From positions 1 to 64,000 of the forward strand of contig CAUJHH010000072.1 of the NCBI GenBank assembly GCA_963204725.1: a DNA stretch of 64,000 nucleotides. Reading direction: 5' to 3'. The notes beneath the pieces are model-generated. The model worked only from the letters and a program-made list of their open reading frames with translations. It ran no database searches and was not told the origin of the DNA. The stretch is from Planctomycetota bacterium. Lineage in GTDB: Bacteria > Planctomycetota > Phycisphaerae > Phycisphaerales > UBA1924. Position 1 is the first letter of the stretch. Each line of letters starts with the position of its first letter. The translations under genes were made by a program, and so were the position numbers. Positions 25,427 to 33,874 of this stretch are shown one piece after another.

Positions 25427-26053
25427 CTACAGCCCGAGTGTGGCGCGCGTGTGCGGCGTGGGGGGCCAGTTTCCGGCGGGATGGGCGGGCATCACATCCG
25501 AACGGAGCGGGAGGTCGGACGCGAGCATGGCCCGATCCCCGATGCGGACGATTCCGTCGGATCGGCCTTCGAGCGCGAGCAGTTCCACCAGCGTCCGGTC
25601 GTCGATGGTGATCACCTCGACACGTAGATCGAGCTGCCGAGTCGATACGGTGGAAACGATGCGATCGCCGAACGCACGGTCCGCGGTGGACACAACACTC
25701 GCGAAGCGCGGGGGAGCGGTCGTCGCCGGATCTATCACGGGGTTGGACGGCATCATCGGAGGGACGGAGCCTGGATGAACGTCCGAAGCGATCGGCGCTG
25801 GGACAAGAGGTGTGTGCGTCGTCCGGGGGCGGACTGCAAAGAGCGCGAGGAGCACGAGAAGCACCGGAGCTGAGTTGAACGCGACGCGTCGAACGACGCG
25901 AGTTCGTCGAATACCCGGAGCTTTCTGGAGCAGATCGGTGAGGATGGCGTCGCGGCGCGTGAGTCCGGAGCCGCTCAGTGTGGGCGAATCCGCGTCGGAG
26001 ACGAGGGCGTCGATCTCTGATCTGCGGTGGCGGTCGGGTGTGTGGCGGTTCAT
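25427..26053 (-). CDS. Probable membrane partner of the ECF sigma factor
   Basis: A 208-residue protein with a cytoplasmic N-terminus, one transmembrane helix (NSAPVLLVLLALFAV, about residues 60-74) and an extracytoplasmic domain of beta strands ('RQLDLRVEVITIDDRTLVELLALEG'). It starts inside the stop codon of the ECF sigma gene (ATGA overlap), the standard place for an anti-sigma factor. I do not see a clear zinc-binding anti-sigma HxxxCxxC motif, so the anti-sigma role is inferred from position and topology. Confidence 0.68.
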   Translation of the reverse strand: MNRHTPDRHRRSEIDALVSDADSPTLSGSGLTRRDAILTDLLQKAPGIRRTRVVRRVAFNSAPVLLVLLALFAVRPRTTHTPLVPAPIASDVHPGSVPPMMPSNPVIDPATTAPPRFASVVSTADRAFGDRIVSTVSTRQLDLRVEVITIDDRTLVELLALEGRSDGIVRIGDRAMLASDLPLRSDVMPAHPAGNWPPTPHTRATLGL

Positions 26054-26655
26054 TGTTCGCCTTCCTTGATGATCGAACGGAGGCGGTCGAGCGCACGGCG
26101 GATGCGGCCGTGTGCCGCGGGGCCGGAGAGGCCATGAGCGGCGCCGGCGCTTTCGAGCGTCGCGTCGTGTGCGAATCGAGAGGTGAGCAGGGCGCGATCG
26201 AGATCGTCAAGCTGTGCGAGCGCGGTGCGGAGAGACGCGATGCGATCGGGCTCGGGGCCTGGCTCGGGCTCGCGAACGGCGCGGGCACGCTCGCGTGTGC
26301 GTCGGCGGGCGTCGCGGCGGAGCCGATCGATCGTCGCGGAGATGACGCATCGCTTGAGGTAGAGATCGAGCTGCGCATCGGTCAGCGTCGGCTTGACCCC
26401 TTTGAGCAGCCTGAGCGTGGCATCGTGGACCACATCGAGGCAGAAGGACTCGTCGCGTCGGCTTGCCCGCATCGCGACCGCCATGGCGACCGGGAACTTC
26501 GCGTGATAGAAGTGCTCGATGGCCTCGGCGTCGCCTCTGCAGATCGCCCGGGCGCAACCATCGACCTCCCGGGCGGAGGGCCGGGAGGTCGGGCGATCAG
26601 CCGCGGGGTGCGGCGTGTGCTGCCGGAGTGGGGTTTGCAAGGCGATCGTGTCCAT
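26050..26655 (-). CDS. ECF-type RNA polymerase sigma factor
   Basis: A 201-residue sigma factor. Region 2 lies at about residues 40-105 ('IEHFYHAKFPVAMAVAMRASRRDESFCLDVVHDATLRLL') and region 4 at about 145-200 ('ALAQLDDLDRALLTSRFAHDATLESAGAAHGLSGPAAHGRIRRALDRLR', a helix-turn-helix). The order and size fit the ECF group. It would direct RNA polymerase to a small regulon. The start MDTIALQTPL is chosen because upstream frame is shadow coding of the preceding gene. The preceding exported-protein gene ends 34 bases upstream, so the three genes probably form one unit. Confidence 0.85.
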   Translation of the reverse strand: MDTIALQTPLRQHTPHPAADRPTSRPSAREVDGCARAICRGDAEAIEHFYHAKFPVAMAVAMRASRRDESFCLDVVHDATLRLLKGVKPTLTDAQLDLYLKRCVISATIDRLRRDARRRTRERARAVREPEPGPEPDRIASLRTALAQLDDLDRALLTSRFAHDATLESAGAAHGLSGPAAHGRIRRALDRLRSIIKEGEQ

Positions 26656-26689
26656 CGCTGCCGGATCGTATGGGCTCGGCCGAAACGAG

Positions 26690-27838
26690 TTACTTCGCGA
26701 GCAGGCCCTGGATCCGGAGCCAGTTCTCGATCGCGGCCAGCTGTGCGCTGGTGCCGGTGACGCTGAGGGCTTTGTCGGGACCGAGTTCGGCACCGGGAAT
26801 CGGGCTCATCGCCACGCAGATGGCCCGCGTCGCGTCGAGCGTCGCCTGGGCGCGACCGCTGGCGATCGCAAACGTCCGCACGGTGCTGGGTTCGGACGCT
26901 TCGGTGAGACGTGAGAGGCGTCGCTGCGCCTGGTCGAATCGCATATCGAGTTCGAGGCTCTCCTCGTCGAGTGCGTGGCGGCTGACTTCGATGCCCATCA
27001 ATTCCGACTTGGGCACCACGCCCTGCTCGATCAGCCGCTTCGTGTCTACGAGGCGTTGTTCGAGCAGCGTCCGCTTCTCATCCTGTAGACTCTTCCTGGC
27101 GTCGAGGTCTGCCAGCACCGCCTTGACATCCTCGATCTCGACCAGGCCTGGGCGCGCGAGCGAACGCCGATTGGCCATATCGCGTTCGAGGCCGCCGATC
27201 AGATTCTCCACGGCCTGGATCTGCTCCTTGTTCGCCTGCATGATGAGCGTGGATGTCTCCTTGTGGAGCATGACTCTCGGGCGGGTGCCCGTTGTGGCGT
27301 CCATTCCGAGAAGGAGTTCGATCGCGCCGAGGAGGGCATCCGCCGACATGTGCGCGCCAGGGGTTTGCTCGAGGAGTGAGGCCACTGGGAACGAGTAGAG
27401 ATAGGCCACCTCAGGCTTCGTGCCGCGCACCGGTCGAGCGGTGATGGCGTAGAGCGTCGAGCTGTCGTCGGCCTCGATGGATCGGGTTGAGAAGATGGGG
27501 ACGCCAGACTCATCGGTCAGCGTCTCGACGGCCCGCACCGCGACCGAGACCGAGACATTCGTCAGACGCATCGGGGGCATGGGGATGCCCTGAGCGTCGG
27601 GCGAGAGGGAGATGTTCGCGATGACGCCGGGAATCGAGCGGATGGCGTCGAAGTATTCCGCGACCGTGCCGCCGGGGAAGGAAAGGTTGAACTGGGGGTA
27701 GGACGGCGTGGTCCTTCCATCGGCATATTCGATGACCGCGACGGGTGCTCCTTGCTCTCGATCCAATGGCTGGGCGAGTGTCGGGAGGGCCGTGACGAGT
27801 CCGGCGAGTGTGACGAGCAGGAGGCGGGTGCGGATCAT
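26690..27838 (-). CDS. Exported protein with secretin-N-like and coiled-coil regions
   Basis: A 382-residue exported protein with a signal peptide (LLLVTLAGLVTALPTLAQ, cut near residue 20). Residues about 40-110 ('FPGGTVAEYFDAIRSIPGVIANISLSP') look like the STN/secretin N-domain fold. About 190-225 resembles a secretin ring-building module ('VMLHKETSTLIMQANKEQIQAVENLIGGL'). About 235-325 is a charged coiled coil ('DLDARKSLQDEKRTLLEQRL'). No secretin channel domain follows, so it is not a secretin itself. It probably belongs with the ECF sigma factor and membrane partner downstream; function unknown. Confidence 0.68.
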   Translation of the reverse strand: MIRTRLLLVTLAGLVTALPTLAQPLDREQGAPVAVIEYADGRTTPSYPQFNLSFPGGTVAEYFDAIRSIPGVIANISLSPDAQGIPMPPMRLTNVSVSVAVRAVETLTDESGVPIFSTRSIEADDSSTLYAITARPVRGTKPEVAYLYSFPVASLLEQTPGAHMSADALLGAIELLLGMDATTGTRPRVMLHKETSTLIMQANKEQIQAVENLIGGLERDMANRRSLARPGLVEIEDVKAVLADLDARKSLQDEKRTLLEQRLVDTKRLIEQGVVPKSELMGIEVSRHALDEESLELDMRFDQAQRRLSRLTEASEPSTVRTFAIASGRAQATLDATRAICVAMSPIPGAELGPDKALSVTGTSAQLAAIENWLRIQGLLAK

Positions 27839-27942
27839 GGGGCGGGCTCCGTTGTGGGGCGGTTCGTGTGTATGCGACCAAGACGCCACGGCCGGCCGTA
27901 GCTGGCGCGGATCGCCAAGAAAGTTTGGAAAGCTCATGAAAG

Positions 27943-27974
27943 CGGCGGCCCGCCCTTGAGTGGGCGAGCCGCCG
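27943..27974 (-). terminator. Terminator-like hairpin after the dockerin gene
   Basis: Twelve base pairs (27943-27955 with 27962-27974, one mismatch) enclose a six-base loop. It lies 57 bases past the stop of the minus-strand gene at 28032-29900, in the direction of transcription. It is followed by CTTTCATGAGC rather than a long T-run, so it may be a weak or Rho-assisted terminator. Confidence 0.55.
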
Positions 27975-28031
27975 ATGGTTCGGGAGTGAAGGTGCGTCCG
28001 CTCCCTGGGTTGTTGTTTGGAATCCGAGGGA

Positions 28032-29900
28032 TCAGCTGCAGCCGTTGCCGAAGTCATTGAGGAAGTCGAGCATGTCAAGGATGTCAACGAGGCCGTCGTT
28101 GTTGTAGTCGGCGTTGAGGCCGTCGATGCCGCAGGGGCCGGCCTCGCCCTGGCAGGGCTCGAAGGAGTTGAAGAAGTCGAGGAAGTCGAGGATGTCGACG
28201 TCTCCGTCCTGATTGAGATCCGGGACGCAATCGGGGACGGGGACGACGCCCTCGGGTTCGTAGCTGTCGTCCTGCCACTCGGGCAGCGAGAGTGTCCGGT
28301 CGTCGAGATTCGAGCGCGAGCGCGAGATCACGAGAGCGCGAGCCGCGGGCAGTCCGTTGAAGTCCGAGTCCGGGTCGAGCACCCAGGTCGGTGCGCCGGT
28401 GGGCGCCATGGTGCGCTTGTACTCTGCGATCGCGCTGCCGTTGATGAAGACGATATCGCCGGTGTCGGTGATCTTCATGGACTTTGGCTGGGTGCCGGGA
28501 GGGAGCGAGATCAGCGCGCTGGTCTGCAGTCGCGGCGAGCCGGGGATCGGCGTGATGTCGGCGATGGTGGGCGTGCCGGTGGAGGCGATGTACCAGTGTC
28601 CGGGCATGGTCGGGCTGGGCACGACGGAGCCGTCGCCGATGATCGTGATGCCGCCTGGCAGGGGCTCGTCGGCGAGCGTGCCCAGGGTCGACTGTGAGTA
28701 CCGGACGAGGCGATTGTTGGTGGAGACGGCGACGAGCTCATCGAGGGCGTCGTCATAGGCCATCGCGGCGATCGAGTTGACGGGAGTGATCGTCTTCAGC
28801 AGCACCGGGCTCGCACCCTGCACGTCGTACTTGCGGACGGAGCCGTCGCCATAGACGAAGAGCTCGCCAAAGCGGGAGGTCGTGATCTTGCAATTCGCGG
28901 TGCCGAGCGCGGGGAGGAGGAGCCCCCATTCGCCGGTGCCCATGTTGTACCTGTAGATGCGCTTCGTGTTGGTGATGAGCTGCGAGGTGACGATGTACGA
29001 CTCGATCCCCATGGGATGGAGTGCGATGTCCGCGACGAACTCGGACGCGCCCGGGCCCGCGGTGCTTCCTTGGTGGCCGGACTGGCCGAACAGAGAGAGG
29101 GGGCGGTGCAGCGTGACGGCGGTTCCGGAGGTGATGCTGCCGGTGAGCGCGATGAGCGGCTGCACAGAGTAGAGCTTGTCCATGTATCGGCGTGTGCTCG
29201 ACCCCGAGCCGAAGTCTGTCAGGCGGAGACGGGTGACGACGTCGCCGTCGTAGTTGAAGCTCTGCACGTCCGTGCGAGTCTCCTCGGTGCTAAAGGTCGA
29301 TTGCACGTCGAGGTCGCCGTCATCGGACGCGGGGTTGCGGATCCTGAATGTCGGCTCGTTGATGTTGACGCAGAGGTTTTTCAGACCGACGAGCGTGACG
29401 CAGTGGCCGCCGTCGCGGTAATAGGAGCCGCCCGACGGCTTGTAGTAGCCGTAGCACATGTTCGTGATGCCGGTGTTGAAGAGGATGAAGATCCAGGGGC
29501 CGGGGCAGTATCCGCCCCAGGAGCTGAGGGTGAACTTGTCCTCGTGCCAATCGTCGATGAAGTCGTTCCAGCCGTTCTTGGCGTCGGAGCCGCTGGTGCC
29601 GTCGTAGGGATCGGTGTCCATATAGACGCCCATGGCTTCGATGCGAGCGGTGACGTAGTTGTAGTTGCCCTGGCTCTGCCAGTTGCGCGGGCCGCTCATG
29701 ATCGAGCCGTAGCCGTAGTTGGCGATGTAGCCGCGGATGTTGGTGAAGGAGGTGGGCACACAGAAGTAGCCGCCGTTGTTGGGCAACGCGTCCCGTCGCT
29801 GGTCAAAGTCGGGAACGCCGTAGCGGTTGAGGGTGCACTGGCCGTGTGCCGCACCGGCGAGGGTTGCGATTGCGAGCGTCGTGAGCGCGAAGGTCTTCAT
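28032..29900 (-). CDS. Secreted papain-like-fold protein with GC-type dockerin
   Basis: A 622-residue exported protein with a signal peptide (ALTTLAIATLAGAAHGQ, residues 1-21). Residues about 25-180 look like a papain/C39-type peptidase fold: Cys47 in YFCVPTSF, His166 in GGHCVTLVG, plus a downstream Asn/Asp region. I infer a cysteine-peptidase-like domain; activity is not shown. Residues about 280-540 are repetitive beta strands, probably a propeller ('GELFVYGDGSVRKYDVQG', 'DELVAVSTNNRLVRYS'). The C-terminus has two dockerin-like repeats (DLNQDGDVDILDFLDFFNSF and DYNNDGLVDILDMLDFLNDF). An SD-like GAGGAA lies seven bases before the ATG. Confidence 0.8.
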   Translation of the reverse strand: MKTFALTTLAIATLAGAAHGQCTLNRYGVPDFDQRRDALPNNGGYFCVPTSFTNIRGYIANYGYGSIMSGPRNWQSQGNYNYVTARIEAMGVYMDTDPYDGTSGSDAKNGWNDFIDDWHEDKFTLSSWGGYCPGPWIFILFNTGITNMCYGYYKPSGGSYYRDGGHCVTLVGLKNLCVNINEPTFRIRNPASDDGDLDVQSTFSTEETRTDVQSFNYDGDVVTRLRLTDFGSGSSTRRYMDKLYSVQPLIALTGSITSGTAVTLHRPLSLFGQSGHQGSTAGPGASEFVADIALHPMGIESYIVTSQLITNTKRIYRYNMGTGEWGLLLPALGTANCKITTSRFGELFVYGDGSVRKYDVQGASPVLLKTITPVNSIAAMAYDDALDELVAVSTNNRLVRYSQSTLGTLADEPLPGGITIIGDGSVVPSPTMPGHWYIASTGTPTIADITPIPGSPRLQTSALISLPPGTQPKSMKITDTGDIVFINGSAIAEYKRTMAPTGAPTWVLDPDSDFNGLPAARALVISRSRSNLDDRTLSLPEWQDDSYEPEGVVPVPDCVPDLNQDGDVDILDFLDFFNSFEPCQGEAGPCGIDGLNADYNNDGLVDILDMLDFLNDFGNGCS

Positions 29901-29924
29901 GGTTGTTCCTCGTTGGGGCCCGGG

Positions 29925-29949
29925 GCCCGTGCCCTCCCAGGACACGGGC
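29925..29949 (-). promoter_or_regulatory. Leader hairpin upstream of the dockerin gene
   Basis: GCCCGTG (29925-29931) pairs with CACGGGC (29943-29949), with two further pairs inside after a mismatch. The hairpin sits about 25 bases upstream of the start codon at 29900 and just before the Shine-Dalgarno, so it would lie in the 5' leader of that mRNA. A regulatory role is possible but unproven. Confidence 0.4.
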
Positions 29950-30110
29950 CTACTCGGTCGGGCCGCTCTCCATTGAGGCGATCGGAGGTGGAATGCGCGC
30001 GTGGTGGCGAGATATTTTGGACTGCCTGGCGTGCCGGCGCGGGAAGGGCCATTTGTGGGGCGAGGATGAGGGCCCGCGGGGCTACGATCGCCCTTCGTTT
30101 GGAGTACCAC

Positions 30111-31230
30111 ATGCACTATGACGCCCACAAGAATGTGATCGAGGGCCTTGAGGCGCGGATCTTGACAATCCGCGACTCTCTTTAACTACGACTCCAAGAT
30201 GGCCCAGCTGAAGTCCCTTGAGGACCGCATGGGGTCGGAGGGGTTCTGGGACAAGCAGTCCGCCGCACAGAAGGTTGTCGGCGAGGTCAAGACCCTCCGG
30301 GCCCAGGTCGTCCCGCTGAGCGAGGCGATGGTCGCACTCGATGACGCCAAGGTCGGGTACGACATGGCGAAGGAGTCGGGCGACAAGGACCTTCTCGCCG
30401 AGGTCGATGAGGGGCTTTTCCAGCTCGGCACGAAGATGGAGCGGATCGAGCTCCAGTCGCTCTTCACCGGCAAGTACGACCCGGGCAACTGCTTCCTGAC
30501 GATCAACGCCGGCGTGGGCGGCACCGAGGCCAACGACTGGGCCGAGATGCTCCTGCGCATGTACATCTTCTATTGCGAGGGCATGGGCTGGACCATGGAA
30601 GAGGTCGACAAAGGCTTCGGTGCCGAGGTCGGGATCGACTCGGTCACCTATCACGTGAAGGGGCCTTACGCGTTCGGTTACCTGGCCTGCGAACGCGGCT
30701 CGCACCGGCTCGCCCGCGTCTCCCCCTTCAACGCCCAGGGCAAGCGACAGACATCGTTCGCCACCGTCGAGGTCATCCCGGAGATCGCCGAATCCGAGGT
30801 TGAGATCCCCGACAAGGAGGTCGAGATCGTCGCGTTCGTCCGTGCCTCCGGCCCCGGCGGCCAGAACGTCAACAAGGTTGCCTCCGCGGTGCGCGTCACC
30901 CACCTCCCGACGGGCATCCAGGTCACCGCATCGACCTATCGCGACCAACCGCAGAACCGGGCGCAGGCACTCGCCGTCCTACAGGCCAAGCTGCAGCTGA
31001 TGGAGGATGAACGGCGCGAGAAGGAGATCGCCTCCGCCTCCGGCGGCTCGCTCCAGCAAGGGTGGGGGACCCAGATTCGCTCGTATGTCTTCTATGACAA
31101 TCGGGTGAAAGACCACCGGACGAACTATGAAGAGACCGACTACGAGGCGGTGCTTCGTGGAGGGCTTCATCCGTTCATCGACTCGGAACTCAAGCGGCGA
31201 CGGGCGGAGAAGGAGCGGGTGGCCAAGTGA
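30111..31230 (+). CDS. prfB: Peptide chain release factor 2 (programmed +1 frameshift)
   Basis: Recognises UAA and UGA stop codons and releases the peptide. The first frame starts at ATG 30111 (SD GGAG six bases upstream) and reads 24 codons ending RDSL at an in-frame TAA (30183-30185). The second frame resumes as NYDSKMAQLKSLEDRMGSEGFWD after skipping the T at 30183, giving a 372-residue protein. Both diagnostic motifs are present: the SPF anticodon-mimic (RVSPFNAQGKRQTS) and the catalytic GGQ (ASGPGGQNVNKV). Without the shift the protein would lack its first helix. E. coli RF2 uses CUU-UGA-C; here the site is CTT-TAA-C, which RF2 can also read. Confidence 0.93.
30154..30186 (+). promoter_or_regulatory. 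prfB +1 frameshift site with upstream hairpin
   Basis: The slip site is CTT (30180-30182) followed by TAA C (30183-30186). A perfect 7-bp hairpin (30154-30160 with 30168-30174, loop cttgaca) sits five bases before the CTT. The AGGGGG Shine-Dalgarno-like stimulator found a few bases before the site in E. coli is not visible. Autoregulation works because low RF2 slows stop-codon recognition and favours the shift. Confidence 0.75.
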
Positions 31231-31245
31231 TCGGCGGGCGTTGCG

Positions 31246-32085
31246 ATGTATGACGCACCGGCGCTTGTCGCGGCGTTCCCCGTCGCGCTGCGGATGCGGG
31301 CGAAACTCGCCCGCGCAGGTGAGATCCCGCTCCTGCTCGCGCACCCGGATTGGGACTCCCCCGCGCCCACCGTCCTCTGGATGCACGGACGCACCGCGTA
31401 CAAGGAACTCGATCCCGGGCGCTATCTCCGCTGGATCCGAGCGGGGATCGCGGTCTGCGCGATCGACCTGCCGGGACACGGCGAGCGCCTGATCCCTGAG
31501 TATCAAACGCCCGCCCGGACCCTCGACATGCTGGAGCAGGCTGTTCGCGAGGTCGATGCCGTCGTCGAGTTCCTCGCCGATCCCGCCCACGATGGCGTGT
31601 TCGATCTCGAACGGCTCGCGATCGGCGGTATGTCCGCCGGCGGGATGACCGCGCTCCGTCGCCTCTGCGACGAGCATCTCTTCCGATGTGCCGCGATCGA
31701 GGGCACGACGGGAAACCTCGCGGGACTTTACAACCCGCCGCCGGGCAAGCCGGGCGATGCGCCACCATGGCCGGTCAGGCACGATCCGACGCGTGTCGCG
31801 GCTCTCGACGCCATGCAGAACCTCGGCGGCTTCAGGCCAATTCCGCTGCTGGCTCTCCATTCAGAAGCAGACCGCCTCGTTCCCGTGGGCATCCAGCGTC
31901 GATTCATCGAAACGCTGCGCGGCCATTACGTCACGCGCGGCTCCGACCCGGCCCTGATCGAGTTCGTCACCTGGCCGACGACCGGCGCGCCGGATGAGCA
32001 CGTCGGCTTCGGGCGCGTTTCGAACGATGCCAAGAACCTGCAGGCGGAGTTCTTCTCGCAACATCTCGGCTCTGCGACGGCTTGA
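31246..32085 (+). CDS. Alpha/beta-hydrolase
   Basis: A 279-residue cytoplasmic alpha/beta-hydrolase. The oxyanion region is VLWMHGRTAYKE (residues about 44-55) and the nucleophile elbow is IGGMSAGGMTA (Ser at about residue 129). The acid lies in 'LLALHSEADRLVP' (Asp at about 209) and the His in 'GAPDEHVGFGRV' (about 250). The fold is close to dienelactone-hydrolase and prolyl-oligopeptidase-type esterases; the substrate cannot be read. It begins 15 bases after prfB and is convergent with the unknown gene that follows. Confidence 0.82.
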   Translation: MYDAPALVAAFPVALRMRAKLARAGEIPLLLAHPDWDSPAPTVLWMHGRTAYKELDPGRYLRWIRAGIAVCAIDLPGHGERLIPEYQTPARTLDMLEQAVREVDAVVEFLADPAHDGVFDLERLAIGGMSAGGMTALRRLCDEHLFRCAAIEGTTGNLAGLYNPPPGKPGDAPPWPVRHDPTRVAALDAMQNLGGFRPIPLLALHSEADRLVPVGIQRRFIETLRGHYVTRGSDPALIEFVTWPTTGAPDEHVGFGRVSNDAKNLQAEFFSQHLGSATA

Positions 32086-32089
32086 CGTT

Positions 32090-32530
32090 TCAGGCCTCGA
32101 TCTTCGCCTCGAACGTGGAGCCGGTTGGAGGCGCGAAACCGGAGACAAGGACAAGCTCGATCGCGTACGCAACCTCTTCAAGCGTCGCACCCTCGATGTC
32201 GAAGAGCGCCGAGTCGCGTCTGTCGCATCGAGCCGCAAGGTCCTCGCGTCCCGCCGCCGTCAGCAGCGCGGGCAGGTCGATGTCGTCCCGATCGCAGAGA
32301 TTGACGATGCCGCCTGTCGAGTGCTGGACCACTCCAAGCTCTCGCCCGTTCGCATCGCGCACGCTGATCGAGAGCCATGCTCCCTCTCGAGCGGGAGGGC
32401 CCGCGAGGCGGCTGAGCCCCGCGTGGAGCAATTCCACCGATGTCGGAAATGCCTCGCTGGGCGCAATGCCTACCGGGCCCGCCGCGCCACCGCTCGATAC
32501 CGCCTTCTTGATCCGATCCATCCATCCCAT
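32090..32530 (-). CDS. Hypothetical protein
   Basis: A 146-residue soluble protein that I do not recognise. A hydrophilic N-terminus (GWMDRIKKAVSSGG) is followed by alternating beta strands and helices ('AWLSISVRDANGRELGVVQHSTGGIVNL', 'ATLEEVAYAIELVLVSGF'). There is no signal peptide or membrane segment. It is convergent with the alpha/beta-hydrolase and divergent from the MFS transporter gene, so it is a single-gene unit. Confidence 0.6.
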   Translation of the reverse strand: MGWMDRIKKAVSSGGAAGPVGIAPSEAFPTSVELLHAGLSRLAGPPAREGAWLSISVRDANGRELGVVQHSTGGIVNLCDRDDIDLPALLTAAGREDLAARCDRRDSALFDIEGATLEEVAYAIELVLVSGFAPPTGSTFEAKIEA

Positions 32531-32568
32531 CGCTATCCTCCCGCGGCCGCCGCCGCGTGGGAGACCGC

Positions 32569-33870
32569 ATGTCCATGCTTCGTGACATCCCGAATCGGCG
32601 CGAGGTGTGGGCCTGGGCGCTCTACGACCTCGCGAACCAGTCCTTCCAGTTGCTCATCAACACGCTCCTGTTCGCGATCTTTCTGCGCGAGGTCGTCGTC
32701 GATGATCCGGCGAACGGCACGCGCGCGTGGACCGCAATCTCCGCCGGATCGCTCCTGATCATCGTCATTCTTTCTCCGTTCCTTGGAGCATTGGCCGACC
32801 ATCGGCGTTGGAAGCGGGAACTCCTCCTTCTGTCCGGAGTGGTGTGCGGCGTGCTCACGGGCTCGCTCGCGCTGCTCGGCAAGGGGGATTTCGCGCTCGC
32901 CGCGGTCCTCTACATCATCGCGGCGGTCTCCTGCGGGCTCGGTGAGAACCTCCTCGGCTCGTTCCTCCCCCAGCTCTCGACGCCCGCGACGGTGGGGCGG
33001 GTCTCGGCCTTCGGGTGGACCATGTCCTACATCGGAGCCCTCGCGCTCCTTGTCATCGTCGCCGCCTGGACCATTCTTCTCGGTCGCTCCGAGCCATCGG
33101 AGGCGAGGCCTGTCTTCGTCTTTGCCGGCCTCTGGTTTGTTGTCGGGATCGTGCCCGCTTTCCTCTGGCTGCGCGAGCGAGAGCCGCCCGGAGCCGCCGA
33201 GCCCCTCCGATCGGCAACGCTGATCGGGTCGACCGTCGCCCGCCTCGCCCGCACCGTAAGAGAAGCCGGCCGATTCCGTCAGCTGGCCCGCTTTCTTGCC
33301 ATCTTCTTCGTCTACAGCATGGGCACCCAGTCTGTCATCTACTTCCTCGGCACACTCGGCGACGACATGGGGTTCAAGCTGCCCCAGCTCATCCTCTTCG
33401 CGCTGGTGCTCTCCATCGCCGCCGGGATCGCAGCCTTCGCTACCTCGAAGTTCCAGGACCGCCTCGGGCACACCCGCACGATCTCGATCTTCCTTGGGGT
33501 CTGGGTCGCTGGCGTAGGTGCGCTCTGTGGGGCGCAGCTCTTTACGCTCCCGCCCTGGCTCTTCTGGGGCGTGTCCGGGCTGCTTGGAATCGGGCTCGGC
33601 GGCATCGGGACGTCGAGCCGCGCGATGGTCGGTGCGTTCACGCCGCTCGACCGGGCGGCGGAGTTTTTCGGCCTGTGGGGGATGGTCTACAAGCTCTCGG
33701 GCGTGTGCGGCGTCGTGCTGTTCGGTGTCCTGTCAACGCTGCTGGACGATCTCTCGTCGTCGCGGGCGATCGCTCTGGGCGCGTTGGGGCTGTGCTTCGG
33801 CGCGGGCCTGCTGCTCGTTCGATCGGTAGTGAACGAGGAAGAGGGAATCGAGGTCGCGGGCAGGATGTAG
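32569..33870 (+). CDS. MFS transporter of the UMF1 (Atg22-like) family
   Basis: A 433-residue inner-membrane protein with about twelve transmembrane helices. The family signature EVWAWALYDLANQSFQLLINTLLFAIFL is at the N-terminus, and the loop 'LALIVLSPFLGALADHRRWKRELLL' carries the MFS GALAD(H)RR motif. UMF1-family members are thought to export amino acids or related solutes, but this one's substrate is unknown. The ATG at 32569 is chosen for the GGGAG five bases upstream; a GTG at 32557 is an alternative. Confidence 0.83.
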   Translation: MSMLRDIPNRREVWAWALYDLANQSFQLLINTLLFAIFLREVVVDDPANGTRAWTAISAGSLLIIVILSPFLGALADHRRWKRELLLLSGVVCGVLTGSLALLGKGDFALAAVLYIIAAVSCGLGENLLGSFLPQLSTPATVGRVSAFGWTMSYIGALALLVIVAAWTILLGRSEPSEARPVFVFAGLWFVVGIVPAFLWLREREPPGAAEPLRSATLIGSTVARLARTVREAGRFRQLARFLAIFFVYSMGTQSVIYFLGTLGDDMGFKLPQLILFALVLSIAAGIAAFATSKFQDRLGHTRTISIFLGVWVAGVGALCGAQLFTLPPWLFWGVSGLLGIGLGGIGTSSRAMVGAFTPLDRAAEFFGLWGMVYKLSGVCGVVLFGVLSTLLDDLSSSRAIALGALGLCFGAGLLLVRSVVNEEEGIEVAGRM

Positions 33871-33874
33871 GCGA

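Noticed and set aside
30199-31230. prfB as a single uninterrupted gene starting at ATG 30199
   Set aside because: This start would remove the first helix of RF2; the upstream frame has a good SD and joins through a classical CTT slip site, so the frameshifted version is preferred.
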